Notes: a model not told the origin generated them from the sequence alone. Shown: positions 32,100-43,289, counted from the stretch's first letter. The stretch is DNA of 64,000 nucleotides from Chrysoperla carnea (GCF_905475395.1 NC_058341.1:66161501-66225500), one strand, 5' to 3'. Numbers and translations are program-made.

Positions 32100-34310
32100 A
32101 TGTCAAGAGATTGTTGCGACATTAATAATCCGATTCTAATAAACAATGCGATGGTTTTAAAAAAACCAAAAAATAATTCGATGATACTTAAAAATGAAAA
32201 CAGTACAATTGAACAATTGCATTCTAAATTGATAAATAAACATGCTGCAGATGAATTATTAGAAATATCAAATTCAAGTGATGTTAGCGATGAAACATTT
32301 TCGCAACCAAATAATCTACTTGCGTTTCAAGAAAATTTTGTTTCAAGTGATGTTTATGAGAAAACAAATGTATCTCAAAGTAATTTTGTAATTAAAAATG
32401 AAAACATTAAAATTTCCGAACAACTTCATTCAGTGTTAATTATTAAAAATGATGTTAGTGATAAAATATCAGAAGAATTTAATTCGAGTGTTAGTGAATT
32501 GGGAATACTTAGGCAACAAACCAATATACTTGAATGTGAACGAAATTATAGTACAGACGATACGGGAGAAAAAGATATTGCGTGTGATGAAAAATTTAAT
32601 GATGCAAATAACTCAACGATCGTTAAAAATGAAAGTATTGAACAACTGCATACAGAGTTAATTATTAAAGATGATGCTGAAGAGGGTACTAGTGAAAGTG
32701 AAATATTAGAAGAAAATAATTCGAGTGATGATGAAATGGAAATATTTGGGCAACAAACCCATATACTTGAATGTGATGAAAAATTTAATGATGCACATAA
32801 CTCAACGATCGTTAAAAATGAAAGTATTGAACAACTGCATACAGAGCTAATTATTAAAGATGATGCTGAAGAGGGTACTAGTGAAAGTGAAATATTAGAA
32901 GATTCAAGTGATGTTGGCTATGAAACATATTTGCAACAAAATGATTTACTTGAAAATAGAGTTGGTGATCATACTCGAGAAAATACAGCAGAAGAATATT
33001 TTCCATGTAATATTTGTCAAAAAACATGTATTTCTCAAAAAATTTTATATACACATCAACGACTTCATACCGGAGAAAAACCATTTTCATGTAATGTTTG
33101 TGATAAAGTATTTATGCGGCAAAAAAAATTAAATAGACATAAACTTATTCATACTTTAAAAAAAACATATTCATGTGAAATTTGTAAAATGTCTTTTTTG
33201 CGACATGCCCAATTAGTTGTTCATCAACGATTTCATAATGTAAAGGTTGTTCTTGAACGTATTCATATTACTGGAAGTCTTCCGAGAGAAAGAACATTTT
33301 CATGTAATGATTGTGACAAATCATATTTTCAGTATATTAATTTAGAAATACATAAACGTATTCATACTGGAGAAAAGCCTTTTTCATGTAATGTTTGTAA
33401 AAAATCATTTCGCGCAAAGAGTTCTTTAATTCATCATAAAAAAACGCATACTGGAGAAAAGCCTTTTTCATGTAATGTTTGTAAAAAATCATTTCGCGCA
33501 AATAGTACTTTAATTTATCATAAAAAAACGCATACTGGAGAAAAGCCTTTTTCATGTAATGTTTGTAAAAAATCATTTCGCGCAAATAGTAGTTTAATTT
33601 ATCATAAAAAAACGCATACTGGAGAAAAGCCTTTTTCATGTAATGTTTGTAAAAAATCATTTCGCGCAAAGAGTTCTTTAATTCATCATAAAAAAATGCA
33701 TACTGGAGAAAAGCCTTTTTCATGTAATGTTTGTAAGAAATCATTTTACACAAATGGTAATTTAATTAGACATAAAAAAACGCATACTGGAGAAAAACCT
33801 TTTTCATGTGATGTTTGTGATAAATCATTTACGTCCAAGGCCAACTTAGTTGTTCACAAAAGAACACATAGTGGAGAAAGACCGTTTTCATGCGACCTCT
33901 GTGATAAAACATTTAAGTGTCGATCTGTTTTACGAGAACATAAACGAAGTCACACTAGAGATAAAACTTTCTCATGTTATGTTTGTCATAAAAGATTTTT
34001 GAAAAAAGGCAATTTATACAGGCATGAACGCATTCATACTGGGGAAAAACCTTATTCATGTGACGTTTGTGATAAAACATTTAGCTGTTCAAGTAATTTA
34101 GTTAGACATAAAGTTGTTCACACTGAAGAAAGGCCATTTTCCTGCGATGTTTGTGATAAATCGTTTAAAACGAAATACGAAATAACTATGCACAAACAAA
34201 TTCATACTGGGAAAAAACCTTTTTCATGTGATGTTTGTGATAAATCATTTACGTTCAAGGCCAACTTAGTTGGTCACAAAAGAAAACATACCGGAGAAAG
34301 ACCTTATTAA
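32100..34310 (+). CDS. C2H2 zinc-finger protein with 15 fingers (ZNF3)
   Basis: A 736-residue single-exon protein. Residues 1 to about 295 are acidic, with four copies of E-Q-L-H-(S/T)-x-L-I-x-K-; the last two sit in a tandem duplication of about 60 codons (ECDEKFNDA ... SESEILE). Psi-K-x-E sites include LKNE, IKNE and two VKNE. Fifteen C2H2 units follow; the first has Cys where the core Phe is usual (QKTC). Fingers 5-8 are near-identical (RAKSSL/RANSSL helices). The frame ends in TAA where a TCA serine codon is expected (GERPY then stop), and finger coding continues in frame for 74 codons beyond it. It may therefore be a truncated allele of a longer gene, or use readthrough. Confidence 0.9.
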   Translation: MSRDCCDINNPILINNAMVLKKPKNNSMILKNENSTIEQLHSKLINKHAADELLEISNSSDVSDETFSQPNNLLAFQENFVSSDVYEKTNVSQSNFVIKNENIKISEQLHSVLIIKNDVSDKISEEFNSSVSELGILRQQTNILECERNYSTDDTGEKDIACDEKFNDANNSTIVKNESIEQLHTELIIKDDAEEGTSESEILEENNSSDDEMEIFGQQTHILECDEKFNDAHNSTIVKNESIEQLHTELIIKDDAEEGTSESEILEDSSDVGYETYLQQNDLLENRVGDHTRENTAEEYFPCNICQKTCISQKILYTHQRLHTGEKPFSCNVCDKVFMRQKKLNRHKLIHTLKKTYSCEICKMSFLRHAQLVVHQRFHNVKVVLERIHITGSLPRERTFSCNDCDKSYFQYINLEIHKRIHTGEKPFSCNVCKKSFRAKSSLIHHKKTHTGEKPFSCNVCKKSFRANSTLIYHKKTHTGEKPFSCNVCKKSFRANSSLIYHKKTHTGEKPFSCNVCKKSFRAKSSLIHHKKMHTGEKPFSCNVCKKSFYTNGNLIRHKKTHTGEKPFSCDVCDKSFTSKANLVVHKRTHSGERPFSCDLCDKTFKCRSVLREHKRSHTRDKTFSCYVCHKRFLKKGNLYRHERIHTGEKPYSCDVCDKTFSCSSNLVRHKVVHTEERPFSCDVCDKSFKTKYEITMHKQIHTGKKPFSCDVCDKSFTFKANLVGHKRKHTGERPY

Positions 34311-35679
34311 TGTAACGTTTGCAATAAATCATTTAGTTCTCAAAACAATTTAGCTAAACATAAAGTTATTCACATTGACGAAAGGCCATATTCATGTGAT
34401 GTTTGTGATAAATCATTTAAAACGAAACAAGTAAGAGCTAAACACAAACGAATTCATTCTAGAGAGGAGCTTTGTGATTTTGATAAACCGTATTCATATG
34501 ATATTTGTGAGAAAAAAATTTATTCATCGGATTAGTTTAGTTAATCATAAACTAAATCACACTGGAGTCAAACCATTTTCATGTGATGTTTGTGATAAAA
34601 CATTTTTTCAAAAGGGAAATTTAGATAGACATAAACTTATTCACACCGGAGAGAAACCCTTTTCGTGTGATGTTTGCAATCAATTTTTTAACGTTCAATC
34701 CAATTTGGTTAAACATAAACTTATTCACGTTGGTGACACGCCATTTAAATGTGATATTTGTGATAAAGCATTTCTAGTGCAAAGTAACTTAAATAGTCAT
34801 AAACTTACTCATACTAAAGAAAAACCATTTTCATGTAATGTTTGCAATAAATCATTTAGGCACAAATCTAATTTAGTTGCGCATAAACACAGTCACACTG
34901 GGTTAAGGCTATTTTCATGTAATATTTGTAGTAAATCATTTATTACTAAAAGGACTTTAGTTATTCATAAACGTTGTCATACTGGACAAAAATCCTATTC
35001 GTGTGATGTTTGCGATCAGAAATTTTCGTTAAAACAATATTTAATTCAACATAAAATTTTTCATACAGGAGAAAAAAAATTTTCGTGTAATATTTGTAAA
35101 ACAGCATTTGCTTATCGAAGCAGCTTTAAGCAAATATAAAATAATTCACACTGGAGTGAGACGTTTTTTGTGTGATATTTGCGATAGACCTTTTAAAACG
35201 AAAAAAGATTTAGTTCAACATGAACGACTCCATAGTGGTGAAAAACCATTTGTATGTAATGTTTGTAATAAAGCATTTGCACAACACAGCAGCTTCTACA
35301 GACATAAAAAAAGTTCATAATAAGATACTTTGTGATATTTGTGGTAAAATATTTAAGTGTGAACAGGATTTAAATAAACATGAACGGATACATGGTGAAA
35401 ATCCATTTTCATGTGAAATTTGTAATAAATCATTTAAAAATCAAAGAAATTTAACAAATCACAAACGATATATTCATAGAACAAAATTATTTTCATGTGA
35501 TGTTTGTAAAAAATTATTTTCCATACATAGTCAATTAGTTCGACATAAACAGATTCCAGTAAAATAAAAACGTTCTCTTGTGATGTGATTTAATTAAACA
35601 TAAACGAATTCATCCGAGAGAAAGATCATTTTCATGTAATGATTGTGATAAGACATTTTTTAAATCTTCTCATTTAGCA
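34311..35679 (+). pseudogene. Decaying finger array downstream of ZNF3
   Basis: In frame after the TAA: CNVCNKSF and YSCDVCDKSF fingers up to a stop at 34533-34535. After a frameshift, 34540-35137 encodes about seven more fingers (for example CDVCDKTFFQKGNLDRH); shifts near 35110 and 35310 lead to further finger blocks ending at 35567, then partial finger coding (C-N-D-C-D-K-T-F-F-K-S-S-H-L-A) up to the LTR insertion. Together this is the C-terminal part of an ancestral longer ZNF3 array, no longer readable as one frame. Confidence 0.85.
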
Positions 35680-36414
35680 TGTAATGGAATCAAGTTATCC
35701 TCTAAAAAACAATTTATATGGAAACCAAGTTTACATCAACAAGATTCTAAATTCAATAACCAGTTCGACCATTTATGTCGACAAGCTAACGTCTCCTTCA
35801 AATACATAAACATTATGTAACTTTTTTATATACAATAGTAAATAATTTAAATATACATCTTCGGTGTTATAAAATGGTTCCGATACCAAATTGACTAAAA
35901 TTGGAAACGAGGAATCTCCGGTGATGGGAATCATTATGTTTAAGTTCGGAATAAACTTTTATGATGATTAATATTATGGACGAAGATACTAGCAGTTATG
36001 TCAAAGGGGGCGATCTGCACTCAACATGTCAACATGTTTTGATTTTTGGATGCTACACAGCTATAGTGTTATTATCCACTGATCGATGTCCCAGCGAATA
36101 ATACGCATCAACTTACAATCAACATGTATTATTATTTGTTGCTTCAAGGAATTGTACTGCACCATTCTTCTTCAGATTCGAATTCTGCCCGTCCCTTCTT
36201 CATCTTAAGGAGGGGGGAATGATGTAATGGAATCAAGTTATCCTCTAAAAAACAATTTATATGGAAACCAAGTTTACATCAACAAGATTCTAAATTCAAT
36301 AACCAGTTCGACCATTTATGTCGACAAGCTAACGTCTCCTTCAAATACATAAACATTATGTAACTTTTTTATATACAATAATAAATAATTTAAATATACA
36401 TCTTCGGTGTTATA
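35680..36414 (+). mobile_element. Miniature LTR retrotransposon (TRIM-like) inserted in the finger array
   Basis: Two 192-bp direct repeats (35680-35871 and 36223-36414), both starting TGTAATGGAATCAAG, differ at very few positions. A purine-rich tract (AAGGAGGGGGGAATGA) directly precedes the right copy, as a polypurine tract should, and TGGTTCCGATACC just after the left copy is a candidate primer site. The 351-bp interior has no coding capacity. AGCA flanks both sides (35676-35679, 36415-36418); removing element and duplicate rejoins a finger as H-L-A-V-H-K-R-I-H-T-G-E-K. The LTR ends in TA rather than CA, which is unusual. Confidence 0.88.
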
Positions 36415-36418
36415 AGCA

Positions 36419-36757
36419 GTACATAAACGCATTCATACTGGAGAAAAGAAATTTTCATGTAATGTTTGTAAGAAATCATTTTACACAAATGGTGATTTAA
36501 TTAAACATAAAAAAATGCATACTGGAGAAAAACCTTTTTCATGTGATGTTTGTGATAAATCATTTACGTCCAAGGCCAACTTAGTTGTTCACAAAAGAAC
36601 AGATAGTGGAGAAAGACCGTTTTCATGCGACCTCTGTGATAAAACATTTAAGTGTCGATCTGTTTTACGAGGACATAAACGATGTCACACTAGAGATAAA
36701 ACTTACTCTTGTTTATTTATGTATTACCTAAATTATGTAACTATTATATTCTCATAG
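36419..36757 (+). pseudogene. 3' remainder of ZNF3 array, duplicated from inside ZNF3
   Basis: Encodes HKRIHTGEKKFSCNVCKKSF and the next fingers, then loses the finger frame after C-H-T-R-D-K-T-Y-S-C and ends at 36757. The DNA is nearly identical to about 33700-33975 in ZNF3 (same helices YTNG(N/D)LI, TSKANL, KCRSVL), showing a recent intragenic duplication. Confidence 0.82.
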
Positions 36758-36887
36758 ATGCTGTAAATATAAAAGATGTTCTTAATAAAAAAATAAACTA
36801 CTAGAATAATATTTTTTTCGTAAATTGGTGAAATTTTAAATTGAAAAAATTTTCAATGTTTTAAATTGATGACTGTGGATTTATATA

Positions 36888-36971
36888 TCACAAGTGAAAA
36901 CAAACAATTGACTGAGTTAATTGTTGAAATACCATGCATAGTCAGTGTTGATTTCTTTATCACATAACACA
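36888..36971 (+). repeat. Repeat family A terminus, 3' of ZNF3 region
   Basis: ACAAGTGAAAACAAACAATTG through CACATAACACATG. It is inverted relative to the terminus at about 31920-31998, so ZNF3 and its relics lie between two family A ends that point towards them. Confidence 0.8.
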
Positions 36972-36981
36972 TGCCTGAACC

Positions 36982-37289
36982 CATGAAGCTTATAAGAAGG
37001 AGAACGATCGCTATAGAAAATATTGTCCCCGAAATATGGATAAAATAAGTGAGGCGCTGCGACCGCTAAGAAGTATCAATAAAGGCGGGCTGTTGTGCGC
37101 TAATTTGAAATGATATATCAATTTGTACATTATGCAACTAACTTCATCCACTTCGCAGATACTACTTCTTGATGATAGCGCGGCTGGTGGCTTAAAAATT
37201 AACTATAAATTCTACAAATTTTCAGGGACAGGTGCGCTAATGCTTTAGTACATAGCGATCTTTCTCCTTCTTTACATATAACCTTCATG
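36982..37289. mobile_element. CATGAAG-ended hAT-like MITE
   Basis: 308 bp with inverted ends CATGAAGCTTATAAGAAGGA / TCCTTCTTTACATATAACCTTCATG (diverged). A perfect 8-bp duplication CCTGAACC lies at 36974-36981 and 37290-37297. The 8-bp duplication supports hAT mobilisation. No coding capacity. Confidence 0.85.
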
Positions 37290-37871
37290 CCTGAACCATT
37301 AATTGTTATATAGCAGTATGGCGCCAATATTCAAATATTACTGAATAATTTATTTTATAATTTATGTAAATGTTAAGTTTTATTTTGCCTTAAAACTGTT
37401 CTTATTCAATTGGAAATCGTTTGGGAAGATTTAGGAATATAATTTTATTATTTAGGACTGATTAGTTTTCATTTAATTAATTAGTTTTAATTAATTTTAC
37501 ATAAATTATAAAATAAATTATTCAGTAATATTTGAATATTGGCGCCATACTGCTATATAACAATTAATGGTTCAGGTGTACGGTTAATTAACATAACCTA
37601 TCAATCAACTAAAAAACAGGTGTAATTAATTAATTATACATTCCCAAACTCTGAAACCGTGTTTATCGTAATTCCCAAATTATTTCCTTTCGAACAACAT
37701 AAAAATTAAGTGGATTTAATTTCCTACCTGCTAACTATACGCTGAAAAAAGAATCATTAATCACAGGAAAACAAATAATTCCCAAATTCTAAAATTATAT
37801 TCCCAAATCCTCCCAAACGATTCCCAAATGAATGGAAATAGTTTTAGTGAAAAATAACAATTTTATCTGCT
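37290..37871. repeat. Compact fold-back element
   Basis: A plus-oriented segment (37290-37480) is followed at once by an inverted segment (37500-37871) of the fold-back family that surrounds ZNF2; ATGGCGCCAATATTCAAAT and its complement mark the two arms. It could be an internally deleted copy. Confidence 0.8.
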
Positions 37872-38082
37872 GATGCTCATTTACGAACTTGATCTCACTT
37901 TTTACGTCCTGAGTACGCTGTAAAAATTTCAGCTCGATATCTTTTTTCGTTTTGAGTTATCGTGTCCGCAGACGGACGGACGAACGGACAGCCGGAAATG
38001 GACTAATTAGGTGATTTTATAAACACCTATGACAAAATTTTTTTCCTAGCATCATTATTTTTAAGCGTTACAAACTTGGGAA
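37872..38082 (+). repeat. Repeat family A, internal fragment
   Basis: TGATGCTCATTTACGAACTT through GCGTTACAAACTTGGGA, including the GACGGACGGACGAACGGACA stretch. Confidence 0.75.
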
Positions 38083-38604
38083 ATTCATAAATTTTTATTT
38101 CATAAAAAGATTGTTTATGAAATGTAATGATATTGAAAGAAATTTTCAATAATTCATTTTTAAGACACTTTTTACTATGATTTTAAAAGCAGAACTTAGA
38201 GAAATTTTTAAAAAAATTTCAAAATATTTTGTGACTGACATCTTCAAAAAGGTTCGTTTTCATAATGCCTCAAGTCAAAAGTGCACTTGTTGAAAGTGAA
38301 CTAGTGACTTTTTTAAAAGTTGGTTTTATACTTGTGGGTAGTACAAATCTAAAAAATAAGCTATAAGTGTAGCGCCAATTCCCATAAATTGACAGTGACC
38401 CATTCAGGCTTCCGTGGACAATGAAATGCACTACATATTATAACAACTTTATGATGTAAAAAACGTAATGATATTGAAACAAATTCGGATAAAAACTCAT
38501 TTTTTTACTATTCTTGTTTTCGTCAGTTTGATTGGTAACTATTACCTTGAATACGTTAGAATATAAAAAAAATCCTACCAATGATGCAAAAAAGCTTATC
38601 ATGA

Positions 38605-38960
38605 TGAACAAAAATTTTGGATGGATAAACGTGGACAAATCGTTGCCTAACGAACGACATTTCACATCATGAAAATTCTCATTTGGAGGTCTTTAATTAA
38701 ATTTTTATTTCGTCATATCTTAAAATTGAAGAGTGGACAAACAAAATTTTTGGGTGGACAAACGTGGACAAATAATTCTCAAACGAATGACATTTACATT
38801 TTATGAAAATTTGCATGTAGAGGTGCTTATGTAAAAATTTTTAAATTGTTCCTTAACTTTTAGAGGGTCGAAAAACGTAAATTTTGTGTGGACAAATGTG
38901 ACAATTGATGGAATAATAACTATTCAAATTAGCATGTTATGAAAATTCGAAAATTTGGGT
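38605..38960 (+). repeat. Three diverged tandem units of about 125 bp
   Basis: Each unit has GTGGACAAA(C/T)GTGGACAAAT or a variant, an AACGAAYGACATTT-like part and ATGAAAATT. Units begin near 38610, 38740 and 38880. No coding frame spans them. Confidence 0.6.
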
Positions 38961-39239
38961 ATATTTTCACGAGGCTACTAATTGTAGACTATGTAATAAA
39001 CAATTTTCATAAAGTAAAAGATACTTTACATGCCAGTTGTGTTGAATATGAATATAAAGACGCTAAAGGTTACGAATTAGTTATGGATAGATAAAATTTT
39101 TGGAACAGATTTCGAGTTTAGGATTTTTGCGAAAATGTATACCTAATAAAAAAATATTTGGAAATTAGACGATAAAAATAATACTGTTTTTTCGAGTAAA
39201 GTCGATACCGATATAATTGATGGAGAATCGATTAATATT

Positions 39240-41960
39240 TAATTCACAGGACACGGACGAAGAAGTCACTTTGAACTTTAAAAATCAAGAGCCAAAATAA
39301 AGAGACTATTCAGAATTTACCACAATCAAGCCAAAAATCTGTAGGTATATTTACGAGTTTTCCGGCGATGATCCAATAAAATCTTATAAAGTTAAGAAAG
39401 ATCAACAATTAAAAATAACTAATACGAAAATAGTAAATGCAATAATCACTACCGATTCCGTTGCTTTTGAAAATTGTATAAAACCAATTGAAACTGAAAA
39501 GCCTGTTAGCATCTCCCGCTCTCTTCAGAATTCTTCGCCGGTTATGAGCGAGAAATCTTTAATTGTTTACCAGAATTCAACCCGCAATTCTCGTTCATCA
39601 GATTACTTAAGTATACAATCTTTAAGTTCAGACGAGGATAAAAGCGTACGATCATCATCAAAATTAATGAGAAAAGTAAAACAAAAGAAAAGCGCAACCT
39701 TTATAAACATAATCTTGGATGGTTTGATACTTCAACCGCAAATATCGCTACAGGTGATTACGTGGATATGGAATTATTAAGAAATAATAATAACTCAGAG
39801 ATGATGAAACTTTACTCATGCCCTTATACATTTTATAGTGATTTACGTCGAAACAAATACGGTTACGTTGCGTATAATCATTGTCTTGTAGCCTCTTGCG
39901 CGACTAAGTTTCGATTTGATATCTATGGAATTGAACATAATTACATTAGAACAGTCGTAAGTTGCACGGCAAACACTTTTGAACACGATGGAGATGGTAG
40001 GATAATTTGTAGACAAATTCGAAGTAAAAATCGTCAAAAGATGATGAAGTTACTTCAATATCGTTCAGCTAGAAGTTTGCAATTAGAGGAAAAACAGAAA
40101 TGGTACAAAGAGTGATTCGCTGAAAGTGGACTTGGGCAAACTTGTTATAAAATAAACACTTTACAAAAAATAAAATCTGAGAATAGTGTTGAATAGTTTC
40201 ATCAATCATGAAAGACACGAAATAGATTCGTTCATTCGACAAGTTTCATTACCTTTACGAATTATAATGTACACTAAAAAACAAACCTATAATTCTTCAT
40301 TCCAATGCTACGGGTGCTAACGCTTATATACCGGACTTTAAGAAAATTGCAAAAATAGTATATTACTGTTTACTTCATAGAGCGGCAACAGCATCAATTC
40401 CTCTAGCACAAATGATAACAAAGCAATATAATATAAAATGATTTCCATTTTCTTAATGGAATATAAAATGTTTGTGCGTGAAGAACTTAATTGGTGGCCT
40501 CTAACAAAAGCGATTGTTACGGATTGGAGTTGGGCTCTCGTGCATTCGATTATGTCCGAGTGGAATGAAATTGATATGATCGGGTACCTACAAATTTGTC
40601 ACGATTATTAAAATATTCAAAACCTTTTCTTACTAGGGTAGTAATTTTATTAAGCCGTTGTGCAGACACTGCTCATAGAGTTAGTAGAATAATTAGTAAT
40701 ACCTTTTCAGAATTGTTAAACATTAAAACTACTGGAATGTGTTGTTATATTAATTCTTTGTCGCAACCAAACTCAAATGCAAACCACGTTCCTACTAATT
40801 TTAAATATTGTCCTTCGAAAGGATGAAAATCTGATAGCAAATAATTTTGAAAAATTCAATACAATGTTAGAAAATAACAAAACATATTATACAGATATTA
40901 AAAAGGAATTTGAAGGTTTAGAAGAAGAAGATCCGCCATTGGAACCCGATATAGTTCCTTATCGTAAAATTGTCTCAATATATGGGAACTAAGAGTTCTA
41001 TATAGAATATAGATCAATTTTAATTAAAACAAAACAAGAAATAGACAAGTTACTTTACCACTAACTTTATGCCATACTGTCCGATTTGGGGTGGACTTAT
41101 GCTCGACTTAGTCGATTCAATAATATCACGGGTTTCGAATGCGTATGCCGAAGCACACAATAAATATTACAAAGAAACTATGTATTTACAAACAGTTAAA
41201 CAAATTAGCCGATATAGTTCGCGCACTTCGACAGTACAACGAACAATTAAATACTGAAGACGAAATAAAAACGTCAAAATCCAAGAAAATTAACTTATTA
41301 ATTAAAAATGGGAACGAAAGAAAAAGGGTCTGCAAATTACAATAAAAAAAAACAAAGATCTTCACACATGGATGGAAAAGTAATTAAAAGAATAAGCCGT
41401 AGACTGAATCCTCAGGATACAAATAGTAAAAGCGATAAAAAGGTACCTCAGGAAACAAAAGAAAAAAAGCAAAATATGCGTATCAAATTAACAAATTTAG
41501 AATCCGAAAAAGAGGAAATAGTAAGATGGTATTAGCAGAAAATTAATTAGATCTGCATGATAAGAATATAAGTCCTGGAGCAGTAGATAAATTAAAAAAT
41601 AAATCAGACCTGTCAGACAATAATATCAATCTTCTCCACCCCAACCCCAAGCTGTTCAAATATGGTTGCAGCATAATGCCCGTGAGTACTGTTTATACAC
41701 TTATTAAGGATAAATTTCATTAATTAATTACAATAAATTTTGTTTGCAGACACATGAAGCGAGATGAATGGGTAAAGCGGGGGCCGAGGTGTTAGAGGAA
41801 GGGGAAGTGTGAGAGGAGGGGTGCGTGATGGTGTACGTGGGGGGCGATCGAGACCGTGAGAGAGCACGTGGCCGTGGTGGAAACCGCAGAATTGCAGAAA
41901 TGGTCCATGCGATGGTGGAAACCGCAGAATTGCGGAAATGGTGTAAATAATCAGGATAAT
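39240..41960 (+). pseudogene. Decayed multi-exon gene of an uncharacterised, possibly transposase-derived family
   Basis: Successive frames on the plus strand read like one protein broken by shifts and stops. An acidic/Ser-rich start (39290-39715) is followed by LGWFDTSTANIATGDYVDME shifting into a Cys/His-containing segment (39762-40115: KLYSCPYTFYSDLRRNKYGY, with C-L-V-A-S-C-A-T). Then come RAATASIPLAQMITKQYNIK, FVREELNWWPLTKAIVTDWS with WALVHSIMSEWNEIDMI (40340-40600), further blocks to about 41535, and an RG-rich tail (about 41780-41900). A plausible intron (GTGAGT donor near 41681, TTTGCAG acceptor near 41751) suggests a host-like gene rather than an intact transposon. The V-T-D-W-S-W-A-L context is reminiscent of MULE-type transposases, but this is only a resemblance. 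Confidence 0.6.
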
Positions 41961-42221
41961 GGAATATAATTTTTAAAGATGAAATATAAATTTGATTTTG
42001 TTAAATAATAAGAGTAAAAATGATTAAAAAAAATAAACAACTTTTGTTTGAAATTTTTCATTAACATTTCAATAATATAAAAGAGTTCTCCAAAAATATA
42101 AAAGATATGGAGATGGAAATTTGTAAACAGCTTCAACTAGTGGTGAGCTTTATGAATAATTTTTGAAAAAAAAACGAAATAAAAGTTTTATACACCATAA
42201 TGTAAAACTGCTTTTTGGTAT

Positions 42222-42607
42222 TCGTTGTGTGCGTAGTCATGGTAGGGACAATAAAATCGATGCCAGCGCTTTAAGTGAAAAATTTTGGAGTTAAAGGGGG
42301 CTGTTATGACTAATTTGCAATTCTTTACATGTTAATGTAATCGAAATGTCAAATTAAAATTATTGAAAAACACGAATTAATTAAACTTAATGCATTAAAA
42401 ATTGTGAAAATAAGAAATCAAATTGAACAAATATTATTTTTCAAATGTAAATTATCATAATTATTTATTTAAATTTGTGAGACAAGAATATTAAATTTTA
42501 AATGTAAGTCTTAAATGCAATCCATACAATTATATATGCATCCATACAATTCTATAATTAAAGTAGTGTATCGTTACCATGGAAACGAAACTCACGCACA
42601 GAGCGAA
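42222..42607. mobile_element. TTCG-ended MITE, copy 3
   Basis: 386 bp, same orientation as copy 1; TA on both sides (42220-42221, 42608-42609). Confidence 0.87.
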
Positions 42608-42617
42608 TATGTAATTT

Positions 42618-42769
42618 AATCCCTTGGGGAAGTGTAAAACAACGTTTTACTAGCAAAAAAAAAGTTGTTCCACCTGCGTAATAGCTAGAAACTGAAAAAA
42701 TTCGAAAATTTGAAGCACAATTTTTTTTTCACAATAATAGTTTCACACTTCCCTAAAGGGTTTAAATAA
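42618..42769. repeat. Small inverted repeat of about 150 bp
   Basis: TAATCCCTTGGGGAAGTGTAAAAC is inverted, with changes, as GTTTCACACTTCCCTAAAGGGTTTA. Directly adjoins the TTCG-ended MITE. Confidence 0.65.
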
Positions 42770-43289
42770 CATCAAAAAATCTGCTTTACATCGCGTTGTG
42801 CAATTTTAATGTAGACTTCAACTTTCGTATATATAGTTTGGAAGAAAAAACCTTTGTAAGCAAAATTAAATTTAACTATTTTAAAAAGATATGTTACTTA
42901 AACCTTATCTACTAGTCACCTTGAATAAAGAATAATAAATTTATTTATTAAATACATTCCTCCAGATTTGATCTCCAGACTTAAATAAATGAATATTTTA
43001 TAAAATAATTGCAACATATAGAATCAAAACTAGAAAATCGACAGTATCACTCACAAAATCAATATATGCTCGTTGATTAATCACTCATTCGATTGAATCA
43101 TTAAAGATGGACATTCAAACTAAATTTTGTGGATTAGTCCTAGCGGGGATACCACGTTAAAAAAACGCGCCAATAACCCTACCCAAAGGGTGGTGTGGAA
43201 ATGGTTTTTTTTTTTTCAGAATTTCACATAGGTGCTTCATAAACTCTCGCAATGTTTAAATAATCAAGTGCTATTTTTTTATACACATA

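Noticed and set aside
33337-33753. Minus-strand repeat protein opposite ZNF3
   Set aside because: Antisense shadow of the repeated finger units; its periodicity comes from them.
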